Notes under the pieces: model-generated
The model's input: only the letters and a program-made list of their open reading frames with translations
The model's database searches: none
What the model was told of the DNA's origin: nothing
Program-made: the position numbers and the translations under genes
Shown: positions 34,976 through 42,864 of the stretch, one piece after another
Position numbering within the stretch: the stretch's first letter is position 1
Layout of the letters: every line of letters starts with the position of its first letter
Origin: Sphingobacterium nematocida
Lineage (GTDB): Bacteria; Bacteroidota; Bacteroidia; Sphingobacteriales; Sphingobacteriaceae
Reading direction: 5' to 3'
Assembly (NCBI RefSeq): GCF_900168125.1
Contig: NZ_FUZF01000004.1
Location: 62,001 to 126,000 of the forward strand
Length of the DNA: 64,000 bases

Positions 34976-36196
34976 GAATTACTTAAGGAGTTTGAATATA
35001 AAAGGCCAGAGATTGTATTTGAGTGGAAGGATAGAGAGACTGAGGCTGAAGGTTGGGTCGTTATAAACTCCTTGCGCGGTGGTGCTGCAGGTGGAGGTAC
35101 GCGCATGCGTGCCGGCTTGGATCGTAATGAAGTGGAGTCCTTGGCGAAGACTATGGAAGTTAAATTTACCGTATCAGGACCAGCGATAGGTGGGGCCAAG
35201 TCGGGAATTAACTTTGATCCTAAGGACCCTAGAAAGAACGAGGTATTGGCCCGATGGTTTAAAGCCGTTACCCCTCTACTTAAAAACTATTATGGTACAG
35301 GTGGAGATCTCAATATTGATGAGATTCATGATGTGATCCCTTTAACCGAAGAGTATGGACTATGGCACCCACAAGAAGGGGTGTTGAATGGACATTTCAA
35401 TGTTCGGGAAAGTGATCGTATTCGCCAGATAGGTCAGTTGCGTTATGGGGTGTCGAAAGTGTTGGAAGACACTTTTTATAGTCCAGATTTGAAGCGCAAG
35501 TATAAAGTCGCTGATATGATCACAGGTTTTGGTGTAGCTGAATCGATACGACATTTTTACGATCTTTATGATGATGGGTGTAAAGGCAAAAGGGCTATCA
35601 TACAGGGCTGGGGCAATGTCGCTGCTGCCGCTGCTTTTTATCTTTCAAAAATGGGGGTTCGTATCGTAGGAATCGTCGATCGTGTTGGCGGATTGATTAA
35701 TAAGGAGGGATTTGGTGAAGAGGAAATCACGCAGCTGTTCCTGAATCGTAATGGTAACGAACTTGTTTCGCCCGATATGATTCCTTTTGACAAATTGCAG
35801 GAAGAAGTATGGCGTGTTGGCGCCGAGATATTTGTCCCTGCTGCAGCTTCTCGTCTTGTTTCGAAAAACCATGTTCAACAGTTGGTCGATAATGGCTTGG
35901 AGGTGATAGCGAGTGGCGCCAATGTGCCGTTTGCTGACAAGGAAATCTTTTACGGACCTGTCATGGAGTATGCGGACCAGCAAGTGGCTGTTATACCAGA
36001 TTTTATTGCTAATTGTGGAATGGCAAGAGTGTTTGCTTATCTGATGCAAACGAGTATTGAAATCAGTGATGATGCCCTCTTTTCCGATGTTTCAAAGGTT
36101 ATCTTGAATGCTTTAAAGGATATTCGCGATATTTCAAAAGAGCGAACACATATCTCTTCTAAAGCTTACGAAATAGCTCTCCGTCAATTGATCTAG
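34970..36196 (+). CDS. Glu/Leu/Phe/Val dehydrogenase family protein
   Basis: NAD(P)-dependent oxidative deamination of an amino acid. The N-terminal domain has the catalytic Lys region VSGPAIGGAKSGINFDP and YYGTGGDLNIDE with the catalytic Asp. The Rossmann domain contains AIIQGWGNVAAAAAFYLSKMG (GxGxxA-like), and CGMARVFAYLM ends the family pattern. Starts at 34943 or 34970 are both possible. The latter is preferred because 34943 lies inside the hairpin stem and 34970 has the ATATGAAA context shared with copy 1. Position after hppD suggests a role in amino-acid catabolism; the substrate is uncertain. Confidence 0.9.
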   Translation: MKELLKEFEYKRPEIVFEWKDRETEAEGWVVINSLRGGAAGGGTRMRAGLDRNEVESLAKTMEVKFTVSGPAIGGAKSGINFDPKDPRKNEVLARWFKAVTPLLKNYYGTGGDLNIDEIHDVIPLTEEYGLWHPQEGVLNGHFNVRESDRIRQIGQLRYGVSKVLEDTFYSPDLKRKYKVADMITGFGVAESIRHFYDLYDDGCKGKRAIIQGWGNVAAAAAFYLSKMGVRIVGIVDRVGGLINKEGFGEEEITQLFLNRNGNELVSPDMIPFDKLQEEVWRVGAEIFVPAAASRLVSKNHVQQLVDNGLEVIASGANVPFADKEIFYGPVMEYADQQVAVIPDFIANCGMARVFAYLMQTSIEISDDALFSDVSKVILNALKDIRDISKERTHISSKAYEIALRQLI

Positions 36197-36227
36197 CATA
36201 AAAACTTTCATACGGATATTTTCAGGA

Positions 36228-36252
36228 AAAAGGGGGCTTAAAGCCCCCTTTT
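36228..36252. terminator. bidirectional terminator
   Basis: The near-perfect inverted repeat AAAAGGGGGCTT/AAGCCCCCTTTT lies between the convergent dehydrogenase and TlpA-like genes. It is followed by a T-rich stretch on the plus strand. Confidence 0.8.
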
Positions 36253-36253
36253 C

Positions 36254-36781
36254 TTATTTTTTGCTGTATTTTTTTATGATATCTTCTATGACTGCTGTAG
36301 TAAGCTCATGGTCTGTAAGCGTGGGAAAACCTTCCCAGCGAACGATACCTTCTGGATCGATTAGAATACAATGTGGGATTCCTTTGACTTCAAGTTCTTT
36401 TTTTAGTTTGCCTTGTGTGTCTATTGCATTGTAGTAATCTATTTTAATATCCTTCGCATTTTTAACTTTGTCTGCGGTCTCATCTGAGATTCCGATAATG
36501 ACTAAGTTTTCATTGTATTTTTTTTGCCATTCATTTAGTTCGGGAATAACTTTTCGGCAGGGACCACACCAAGTAGCCCAAAAGTCTACCAGTACAAACT
36601 TTCCTTTTGTGTTTGGAGTTTCTGAAAGCCACTGTTCGACTGCTAATTGAGGCGCTTTTTCGTTGATAATGGACTTTGCCCAAAGTTTTTTGCCATTATT
36701 GCTTTCTTGACTATAGCCAAAGGTAACTGTGAGACATAGCAATAGTGCGGCAACGATTTTTGTTGTTAATTTTTTATCCAT
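36254..36781 (-). CDS. TlpA-like thiol-disulphide oxidoreductase
   Basis: A 175-residue exported thioredoxin-fold protein. It has a cleavable signal peptide (LTTKIVAALLLCLTVTFGYSQ), the redox motif WATWCGPC (about 69-76) within VLVDFWATWCGPCRKVIPEL, and the cis-Pro of GIPHCILIDPEG (about 135-146). It belongs to the AhpC/TSA-like TlpA/ResA group. It is transcribed alone, divergent from metA. Its partner substrate is not evident. Confidence 0.9.
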   Translation of the reverse strand: MDKKLTTKIVAALLLCLTVTFGYSQESNNGKKLWAKSIINEKAPQLAVEQWLSETPNTKGKFVLVDFWATWCGPCRKVIPELNEWQKKYNENLVIIGISDETADKVKNAKDIKIDYYNAIDTQGKLKKELEVKGIPHCILIDPEGIVRWEGFPTLTDHELTTAVIEDIIKKYSKK

Positions 36782-36918
36782 AGGATTGTTGTATTTTGCT
36801 GCTTTCTTTGTTATTAGGGTTTACGTAGGCAATTTACGATTGTTTTTTTCTTTATGCAAGCGTTGCAATTATTTGTACAATTCTAAAGGTTGTCATTGGA
36901 CTGGAAGAAATTCCTTGA

Positions 36919-36948
36919 TTGTGGATTTTTAATTACTGGGTATTTTTG
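36919..36948 (+). promoter_or_regulatory. metA promoter
   Basis: TTG at 36919-36921, a 19-nt spacer, and the perfect -7 box TATTTTTG at 36941-36948. The predicted start near 36953 leaves a 40-nt leader, too short for a SAM riboswitch. Confidence 0.7.
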
Positions 36949-36992
36949 GTACTTTTACTGCTGAATTTAAGGTGAAATAAGTGTAAATTAGT

Positions 36993-37940
36993 ATGCCTGT
37001 CAAGATACCCGATAACCTGCCCGCTATAGAACTTTTAAAAAGTGAAAGCATATTTGTAATGAGTGACCTCCGTGCTAGTGAGCAGGATATTCGCCCGTTG
37101 CGGTTGCTTATTCTTAATCTTATGCCTCTTAAAATCTCGACTGAAACTGATTTTGTTCGATTATTGTCCAATAATCCCTTGCAGATAGAAGTCGATTTTT
37201 TACATTTAGAATCTCATACTTCTAAAAATACCTCTGCGGAGCATTTGGAAATGTTTTATAAAGGATTTTCTGAGGTTTCCAATGATTTTTATGATGGCAT
37301 GATCATTACTGGCGCTCCTGTAGAGATGCTTCCTTTTGAAGAAGTGACTTATTGGGAAGAGGTGACACGTATCTTTGATTGGGCCAAAACTCATGTTACT
37401 TCAACATTGTACATATGTTGGGCCTCTCAAGCAGCACTCTATCATTTTTATGGCGTTGAAAAACAACCTTTAGATAAAAAGCTATTTGGCGTTTTTCAAC
37501 ACACGGCTCTTGATAAAACAAATCCTCTTTTTAGAGGTTTTGACGATGAGTTTTTTATCCCTCATAGTAGGCATACTACCATTTCGCAGTCAGATATTGA
37601 TAATAGTAAGGACGTGGAAGTGTTGTCAATGTCTGATGAAGCTGGTTTAGCTATCGCTGCTTCAAGAGGGGGGAGAGAATTCTATTTGACAGGGCATTCT
37701 GAATATGCTCCGTATAATCTACACGAGGAGTATGTTCGTGATCGTGATAAGGGATTGGAGATTGATATCCCATTAAATTATTACACGGATGATAATCCTG
37801 AATTGCCACCTAAGGTAAGATGGGTAAGTCATGCAAATCTACTTTTTAATAATTGGTTAAACTATTTCGTATATCAAGAGACTCCATTTGACTTGAAAAA
37901 TGTGCCACAGTTGGGTGACCTCCGAAATACGAATGGATAA
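36993..37940 (+). CDS. metA: homoserine O-acetyltransferase (MetA-type)
   Basis: Activates homoserine for methionine synthesis. The 315-residue length is typical of MetA. The acyl-enzyme Cys is in YICWASQAAL (about 139-148), the catalytic His/Glu region in LTGHSEYAP (about 232-240), and FIPHSRHTT (about 189-197) is conserved. In TGAPVEMLPFEEV (about 107-119) a Glu occupies the position reported to select acetyl-CoA (Gly there favours succinyl-CoA), so acetyltransferase activity is inferred. Monocistronic. Confidence 0.93.
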   Translation: MPVKIPDNLPAIELLKSESIFVMSDLRASEQDIRPLRLLILNLMPLKISTETDFVRLLSNNPLQIEVDFLHLESHTSKNTSAEHLEMFYKGFSEVSNDFYDGMIITGAPVEMLPFEEVTYWEEVTRIFDWAKTHVTSTLYICWASQAALYHFYGVEKQPLDKKLFGVFQHTALDKTNPLFRGFDDEFFIPHSRHTTISQSDIDNSKDVEVLSMSDEAGLAIAASRGGREFYLTGHSEYAPYNLHEEYVRDRDKGLEIDIPLNYYTDDNPELPPKVRWVSHANLLFNNWLNYFVYQETPFDLKNVPQLGDLRNTNG

Positions 37941-38003
37941 AATACAATAACAGCAGCAAAGCTCGTTTTCAAACATTGTATGTGGGGTTAATGTCAAGAT
38001 AAG

Positions 38004-38069
38004 AAAAAACGCCTGGAGCTGGGAGCAACAGACGTTTCTAACTAACCAATTATTAACCTAAATTATGAA
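38004..38069 (-). ncRNA. candidate small RNA, copy A
   Basis: On the minus strand a -7-like box TATACTTG (38074-38081) is followed after 4 nt by the conserved 5' segment TTCATAATTTAGGTTAATAA, then about 11 further shared nt, a stem AACGTCTG/CAGGCGTT around a GCTCCC-containing loop, and a T6 run (38004-38009). The total is about 66 nt. Copy B at 42.8 kb has the identical first 31 nt, box spacing and terminator. The only stem-pair difference is a G-U wobble on this strand but a C/A mismatch on the other, supporting this orientation. No gene is nearby on the minus strand, so it is probably autonomous. Confidence 0.55.
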
Positions 38070-38227
38070 ATTACAAGTATAACGTCATATTATTACCTTT
38101 AGTATGTGCGGGAGCAATTTTTTCTTGTATTGTGCTGTTTTTGTTACAAATACCTGGCAATATATTTTGTTATTGACCGAATTAGTCGTTCTTAGGGGCC
38201 AAATTCTTGGAATATCTCAGCTCGGGG

Positions 38228-38326
38228 ATGTGCATTTTAGATCTTAAACATTTCCTACTTTTTATTGTTTTTTGTATGATGGGGTGTGATTTGGAACTGG
38301 TTGGTGTGGCGGATTTTTTAGAATAG
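38228..38326 (+). CDS. possible short lipoprotein
   Basis: A 32-residue ORF (ATG 38228, TAG 38324-38326) with a hydrophobic core LLFIVFCMM followed by GC, which resembles a lipobox, then DLELVGVADFLE. This matches the design of very small lipoproteins. The only support is the signal-like layout; there is no strong RBS or promoter, and chance occurrence in a 425-nt gap is quite possible. It lies 39 nt before the phosphatase gene. Confidence 0.25.
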   Translation: MCILDLKHFLLFIVFCMMGCDLELVGVADFLE

Positions 38327-38365
38327 GTAGCTAGATGCGTATTATTATGATTAAAAGCGAAAATT

Positions 38366-39484
38366 ATGGATAGACGGTATTATTGGGTTATATTCTTCTT
38401 GTTAATCAGTTTTCATTGGAGCCTTGCCCAACCATCCCTACAGCGCAGGTTAATTCTAGTAGGAGATGCAGGAGAGGTTAATAGCGCACAGACCGAGGTG
38501 ATAAAACATGCTCGTCATCAGGTAGAGGCTAATAGAACCACTGTCTTTTTTTTAGGGGATAATATTTATCCGTCTGGGTATCAGAATAATACCCCAGAGC
38601 TGGAGCTTAGGAGCCAGAATATTCTGAAAAGTCAATATGAAGCTTTTAAAGGCTTATATGTTCCTGTTTATTTTATTCCGGGCAATCACGATTGGGCGCA
38701 TTCTGGCAAGGATGGCTTAAAATCGATACAAGCTCAGGGACATTTTTTAACGCAGCTATCAGATAGTTTGATTCAGATGATCCCAAAGAATGGTTGTCCA
38801 GGTCCTGTTGAGGTAGATCTTTCTGATAATCTAACTGCCATAGTGTTAGATAGTGAATGGTGGATGTTTCCATATGAACGCCATAGTTTGGACCAAGATT
38901 GTGGTGCCAGATCTGAAGAAGAGGTGATATCTCAGGTAGAGTCGTTGTTTTTAAAGAATAGAAATAAAACAGTTTTATTGATAGCGCACCATCCCTTGCA
39001 AACCAACGGTTCTCACGGCGGATATTTTAGCTGGAAAGACCACGTATTTCCGTTGACAAATGTCCAATCGCAGCTGTATGTGCCATTGCCTGTTATAGGT
39101 TCATTGTACCCGCTACTACGACGCACTGCTTTAAAGTCGCCTGAAGATTTGGTGCATGTAAAGTATAAAACTTATAGAGATAAATTGTACCAGGTATTTA
39201 GTGGTTTTCCGAATGTTATCTATTTAGGGGGACATGAACATGGTCTACAATTATTGCAGGATTCGGTGGGGAGGCTACAGGTGGTTAGTGGCTCCGGTGC
39301 TAAGGAAACATACCTGCGAAGAAAACCAAATGCTTTATTTCTATACCAAAAGCAGGGCTATGTGATTTTAGATTATATGTCAGATAGATCCGTTGTATTA
39401 CGTTATTTTGAGGAGAAAGATGGGGGTGTGACGGAAGCCTTTCAATATGAGGTGCCCTACAAAGAATTTTCAGTTATCAAGTAG
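38366..39484 (+). CDS. exported metallophosphoesterase
   Basis: A 372-residue calcineurin-like phosphoesterase with a signal peptide (WVIFFLLISFHWSLAQ). Metal-binding motifs appear in order: LVGDAGEVN (about 31-39), FLGDNIYPSGY (about 61-71), FIPGNHDWAH (about 101-110), LLIAHHPLQTNGSHGGYF (about 205-222) and YLGGHEHGLQLL (about 286-297). The pattern is close to purple/tartrate-resistant acid phosphatases. The substrate is unknown. It acts in the periplasm. Confidence 0.9.
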   Translation: MDRRYYWVIFFLLISFHWSLAQPSLQRRLILVGDAGEVNSAQTEVIKHARHQVEANRTTVFFLGDNIYPSGYQNNTPELELRSQNILKSQYEAFKGLYVPVYFIPGNHDWAHSGKDGLKSIQAQGHFLTQLSDSLIQMIPKNGCPGPVEVDLSDNLTAIVLDSEWWMFPYERHSLDQDCGARSEEEVISQVESLFLKNRNKTVLLIAHHPLQTNGSHGGYFSWKDHVFPLTNVQSQLYVPLPVIGSLYPLLRRTALKSPEDLVHVKYKTYRDKLYQVFSGFPNVIYLGGHEHGLQLLQDSVGRLQVVSGSGAKETYLRRKPNALFLYQKQGYVILDYMSDRSVVLRYFEEKDGGVTEAFQYEVPYKEFSVIK

Positions 39485-39572
39485 ACATGCCTAATGTGAA
39501 TATCCTTAATCTTCATTGTTTTCTGATAAAATCTGTACTTTCGTAAAATCACTAATTGAACTCAAAAGACTA

Positions 39573-39986
39573 ATGATGAGATGTAAGCACATGGATTACC
39601 CCTTTGGTTTGTGGATCAAGCAGAGCTTTGTCTTTGCGCTGACAGCAACCTTGCTAATAGCTTTGGCCTCTTTTACCGGAGGTTTTATGAGTACACGGAG
39701 CGTCATCCAAATTTGCATTACGTTTTTAGTTATTTTAATCGTTGCGTTAGATAATATCTGTATTCATATTTATTTTAAAGTAGAAGATCCTGTCAAGTCG
39801 CCCCTGTATGTCAAGGTGATTAGTTTTGGTAGTGCGATTTTGATAATCTGGATATTTCATTATATAGAGCGTTTTTTGGGGATCACTGATGATCGATTGC
39901 GAGGTATTTTGGTTCAGAGCCCGCTTCGTAACCTTACATTTATTAGCGTTCAGGGGAGCTTGTTAAACGTCGTGGTGCTATTGTGA
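39573..39986 (+). CDS. sensor histidine kinase, N-terminal membrane half (broken gene)
   Basis: This half encodes four hydrophobic segments (roughly FVFALTATLLIALASF, ITFLVILIVALDNICI, ISFGSAILIIWIFHYI and GSLLNVVVLL) typical of the LytS/YehU-type sensor membrane domain in Bacteroidota. It stops at TGA 39984-39986 in the middle of the fourth helix. Reading past the TGA, the same frame continues LYFLMSEHAKVHHKLERSR into the kinase half without any shift. A TGG (Trp) to TGA change is the simplest explanation. The start is uncertain: ATG 39573, 39576 or 39591. A TTG at 39516 overlaps a promoter-like sequence. Confidence 0.7.
   Translation: MMRCKHMDYPFGLWIKQSFVFALTATLLIALASFTGGFMSTRSVIQICITFLVILIVALDNICIHIYFKVEDPVKSPLYVKVISFGSAILIIWIFHYIERFLGITDDRLRGILVQSPLRNLTFISVQGSLLNVVVLL
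39984..39986 (+). other. in-frame TGA splitting the histidine kinase
   Basis: The single stop codon between two halves that are in the same reading frame. Flanking residues VVVLL and LYFLM form one membrane helix, so a Trp or similar residue is expected here. It could be a genuine mutation, a phase-variable or readthrough site, or a sequencing error. Confidence 0.85.
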
Positions 39987-39998
39987 CTTTATTTTTTG

Positions 39999-40613
39999 AT
40001 GTCTGAGCATGCCAAAGTACACCATAAGTTGGAACGGTCTCGATTGGAGCGCTCTAGAGAAGAGGCTATAAATCTAATGATGCGGCAACAAATACAGCCT
40101 CATTTCTTATTTAATGCGTTGGCGACTTTAAAGACACTGATTGTAAAGGATCCTGGTATGGCACAAAATTATCTGGTACAACTATCTGATTTTTTGCGAA
40201 TCACCATTGCCTCTGTTAAAAATGGCGAGTTGGCGAGTATAGACCAGGAGATCAAGTTGTGTGAAGACTATTTGAATATGCAAAAAATCCGTTTTGGGGA
40301 GGCTTTGCATTATCAGGTGGATGTTTCACTCGATGTAAGAGAGAAGCAATTACCTATATTCTCTATCCAACCATTGGTAGATAATGTTTTGAAACATAAC
40401 TCATTTACTGTCCAAAATCCTGTTCGTATATGCGTCGATGAAAGGGATGGCTGGATAGTGGTTCGGAATAATAAAAATATTCAATATCAAAAGGTGGAAT
40501 CTAATGGTAGTGGACTCCGTAATCTGGTGGAGCGGTATAAGTATTTGTTTGTACAAGGGGTAGAAATTGACGAATCAAACGATTTTTTTGAAGTGCGTAT
40601 TAGGATTCTGTAA
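39999..40613 (+). CDS. sensor histidine kinase, C-terminal catalytic half (broken gene)
   Basis: The 204-residue cytosolic part of a His_kinase-family (LytS-type) sensor. The phospho-acceptor His is in MRQQIQPHFLFNALATL (His about 35). The N-box-like region is LVDNVLKHN, and GSGLRNLVERYKYLF is the G-box. An ATG at 39999, 12 nt after the TGA, could allow separate translation by reinitiation, giving a soluble kinase without its sensor. Its stop overlaps the response regulator start (TAATG at 40611-40615). Confidence 0.85.
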   Translation: MSEHAKVHHKLERSRLERSREEAINLMMRQQIQPHFLFNALATLKTLIVKDPGMAQNYLVQLSDFLRITIASVKNGELASIDQEIKLCEDYLNMQKIRFGEALHYQVDVSLDVREKQLPIFSIQPLVDNVLKHNSFTVQNPVRICVDERDGWIVVRNNKNIQYQKVESNGSGLRNLVERYKYLFVQGVEIDESNDFFEVRIRIL

Positions 40614-41395
40614 TGAGGATAGTTATAGTAGAAGATGAGATCCTGGCTGCCGAAGACTTAGCGCAAACGCTACAACAAGTATTGCCACAGTCGGAAATCA
40701 TAAAGCATGTACAATCGGTTCATGAAGGGCTGGTGTTCTTTGGAAGCGATCCTAAGATTGATTTGATTTTTTCGGATATTCAGCTGGGCGACGGTCTTAG
40801 TTTTCAGATTTTTAAAGATGTCAATGTCACTGCGCCTATTGTTTTCTGTACGGCGTATGATAATTATTTGCTTGAGGCGTTTAAGACAAATGGGATTGAT
40901 TATATTCTAAAACCGATATCAAATTCTGCTGTTGCGCAAACAATACAAAAGTACTTTGGCTTACAACGACAATTAAGCCAGGTCATATCAAATGCTGGTA
41001 TGGGGGAGGAAGGTGTCTACAGTACCTTATTGGGGCAGATGCAGACTAATAATAATGCCGTAATAGTGTACCATCACGACCGTATTATACCCTTGTCTTC
41101 GGAAGAAATCGCTTTGTGCTATATCGAATATGAAAATGTATTTATTAAGACTTTTGATGCCAAAGAATACGCAGTAAATAAGAGCCTAGACGATCTGGAA
41201 AAGCTACTGGGGATCGGCTTTTTTCGGGCTAATAGGCAAAATCTAGTTAATAGAAAAGCGCTAAGGCATGCTAGTTATACATTATCTAGAAAGTTGTCCT
41301 TGGAGTTTTGTATGACACATGAAGCTAAAGTATATGTCAGTAGGGAAAAAGCTAGCGTTTTTCTCCGTTGGTTGGAAGCAAAAGATATTATGTAA
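40613..41395 (+). CDS. LytTR-family response regulator
   Basis: A 260-residue two-component regulator. The receiver domain (1 to about 120) has acidic residues in VEDEILAAED, the phospho-acceptor Asp in LIFSDIQLGD (about 55), Thr in FCTAYDN and Lys in ILKPI. A LytTR DNA-binding domain lies at about 155-256 (IALCYIEYENVFIKTFDAKEY, FFRANRQNLVNRKAL). Start-stop overlap with the kinase indicates coupling. Its normal signalling partner is the interrupted kinase, so the state of this pathway is in doubt. Confidence 0.94.
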   Translation: MRIVIVEDEILAAEDLAQTLQQVLPQSEIIKHVQSVHEGLVFFGSDPKIDLIFSDIQLGDGLSFQIFKDVNVTAPIVFCTAYDNYLLEAFKTNGIDYILKPISNSAVAQTIQKYFGLQRQLSQVISNAGMGEEGVYSTLLGQMQTNNNAVIVYHHDRIIPLSSEEIALCYIEYENVFIKTFDAKEYAVNKSLDDLEKLLGIGFFRANRQNLVNRKALRHASYTLSRKLSLEFCMTHEAKVYVSREKASVFLRWLEAKDIM

Positions 41396-41502
41396 CAAGC
41401 CTTGTTACGGTTCGCCCCTTATTTTGTCCGTTTGAGCTTGAAACCGATTAAATAGGTCAAATAAATTCTTGATTTTTGAGGCATTATTATTTAAAAGGAA
41501 AG

Positions 41503-41781
41503 ATGATAACGGTAAAGGCTATGTATAACTTTGTAAGTGTTTTCAAAACAAATATTCAAACGTTGACGGATAAACTTGTTGTTTTAGAGGGGTTGCGCTC
41601 ATTAAGAATACCGATTGTTGTGAGCTTAGATCTTGAAGATGAAGATCGTGTTTTGCGTGTTGAGTCTCCCGAACATATTGTAAGTCAGGTTTTGAAAAAA
41701 GTAGATGAATACGATTTTAAATGTGAGGAGCTAGATAGTTTTGTAAGGGGTGTCCCGTTGGGGAATGTGATGCTATCTTGA
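41503..41781 (+). CDS. small HMA-like-fold protein without CxxC
   Basis: A 92-residue cytosolic protein beginning MITVKAMYNFVSVFKTNIQT. The beta-alpha-beta-like pattern VFKTNIQTLTDKLVVLEGLRS ... IVVSLDLEDEDRVLRVES ... ISQVLKKVDEYDFKCEEL resembles Sphingobacteriaceae proteins with a ferredoxin-like (HMA-like) fold, but the metal-binding CxxC is missing. The start is the ATG at 41503, preceded by AAAAGGAAAG, rather than an in-frame TTG 27 nt upstream. No functional partner is evident. Confidence 0.55.
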   Translation: MITVKAMYNFVSVFKTNIQTLTDKLVVLEGLRSLRIPIVVSLDLEDEDRVLRVESPEHIVSQVLKKVDEYDFKCEELDSFVRGVPLGNVMLS

Positions 41782-41810
41782 GATCTGCGTAATCACATGG
41801 ATATGATATA

Positions 41811-41851
41811 TCCCGGACGAGTGGGCATTAGATCTGCCGACTTGTCCGGGA
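41811..41851. terminator. long hairpin between convergent genes
   Basis: The 8-bp outer stem TCCCGGAC/GTCCGGGA continues after small mismatches with GAGT/ACTT and GGC/GCC, a 41-nt hairpin. It sits between convergent genes. No clear T tract follows on either strand, so termination may be Rho-assisted or the hairpin may protect 3' ends. Confidence 0.6.
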
Positions 41852-41864
41852 GGATAAAAGTTAG

Positions 41865-42323
41865 TTATTCGAAGTGATATAAAAACACGACATCACCAAC
41901 ATATGCTGGTTTTGGATTATCTTTAATAATTAACGTCGCTTCAATTGAAGCTTTAACGGTACCTCTCAGGTTAAGTATTGAATTTACTTTTGCTTGCAAT
42001 TGTACTTCATGATCCACTAATACTGCCTGTCCAAACTTTAAATTTTCGATGCCGTAATTGATTTCCATCTTTAAGTTTCTTACGTCTGCAATCTGTTTCC
42101 ATAAATAAGGAATTAATGAAAGCGTAAGATAGCCATGCGCTATAGTCGACTTGAAAGGGCTGTCAGTTTTTGCCTTTTCTTGATCGATATGAATCCATTG
42201 ATGATCTAAAGTGGCATCTGCAAATCGGTTGATCTGTTCCTGATCGATTTTGTGCCAATCGGAAGAGCCGAGTTGTTTTCCTTCGTAGGACTTGTACTCT
42301 TCATAATTGTTTATTATTACCAT
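41865..42323 (-). CDS. MaoC-family dehydratase
   Basis: A 152-residue hot-dog-fold hydratase. The catalytic motif region is RFADATLDHQWIHIDQEKAK (about 31-50), with the Asp/His pair of the (R)-specific enoyl-CoA hydratase signature, and STIAHGYLTLSLIPYLW (about 59-75) carries the conserved AHG/TLS segment. It probably hydrates trans-2-enoyl-CoA; the exact substrate is unknown. Monocistronic. Confidence 0.92.
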   Translation of the reverse strand: MVIINNYEEYKSYEGKQLGSSDWHKIDQEQINRFADATLDHQWIHIDQEKAKTDSPFKSTIAHGYLTLSLIPYLWKQIADVRNLKMEINYGIENLKFGQAVLVDHEVQLQAKVNSILNLRGTVKASIEATLIIKDNPKPAYVGDVVFLYHFE

Positions 42324-42463
42324 TTTAAGAAAGTTGTGTTTAATATTTAAATGTAAATATTTTGGATGTAAGTTAATAAAACTTTTCTTAGCTGAAGTTA
42401 ATTCTTTTTATTTAAAACAGAAGGTGATTGAATGGCTTGATTTCGTTTTAATTGTAGAAATGC

Positions 42464-42493
42464 GAAAGGGTTTAGACTAATCTAAACCCTTTC
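42464..42493 (+). terminator. orphan terminator-like hairpin
   Basis: The perfect 13-bp stem GAAAGGGTTTAGA/TCTAAACCCTTTC closes the loop CTAA and is followed by CTTTTT a few bases on. No plus-strand gene ends nearby, so either an undetected transcript ends here or it is a remnant. Confidence 0.5.
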
Positions 42494-42795
42494 TGGCTTT
42501 TTGTATTCATACCTTTTTTTTCTGTTTCGTTGTTTCTTTTTTCGCTCAAACCAAATGTCTAAACTTTGCAGATACAATCAAAAAGCGTTTATCTAGAAGA
42601 GGTTGTACTATGTGTAACACCTCAATAACTGTTGCTCTTTGGTATAAGAACGACTATAAATGAATAATATTATGTGAGCGGCAAAAAATAAATTATTCTT
42701 TTTGAAGGATTCGGTCCATGTCCAATAACTATTATCTTCTGTTCTAAATGTCGGTGGAATAGTAGGACTAAAAGTTTTCTAATGAGCAATAAAAG

Positions 42796-42864
42796 AAAAA
42801 AAAACGCCTGCAGCGGGGAGCTACAGGCGTTCTTAACTAACCAATTATTAACCTAAATTATGAA
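42796..42864 (-). ncRNA. candidate small RNA, copy B
   Basis: On the minus strand the perfect -7 box TATCTTTG (42869-42876) is followed, after the same 4-nt gap as in copy A, by the conserved segment beginning TTCATAATTTAGGTTAATAA. A perfect 8-bp terminator stem AACGCCTG/CAGGCGTT with inner AGC/GCT and a TCCCC loop then runs into T9 (42796-42804). The length is about 69 nt. Upstream and downstream sequences differ completely from copy A, so conservation stops at the predicted RNA boundaries. A good -33 element is missing in both copies. Confidence 0.58.

Noticed and set aside
36949..36992. SAM riboswitch in front of metA
   Set aside because: SAM-II elements occur before metA in some Bacteroidota, but the predicted leader is only 40 nt and has no pseudoknot core.
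38008..38085. Plus-strand leader with a hairpin and a five-codon ORF
   Set aside because: Both copies have tiny plus-strand ORFs after the conserved block, but no plus-strand gene follows copy B and the stem is broken by a C/A mismatch on the plus strand. The minus-strand small RNA explains the T tract and the -7 boxes better.
39984..39986. TGA as selenocysteine or programmed readthrough
   Set aside because: No selenocysteine insertion hairpin follows the stop, no selenoprotein is known at this site, and a membrane-helix Trp to stop mutation is simpler.
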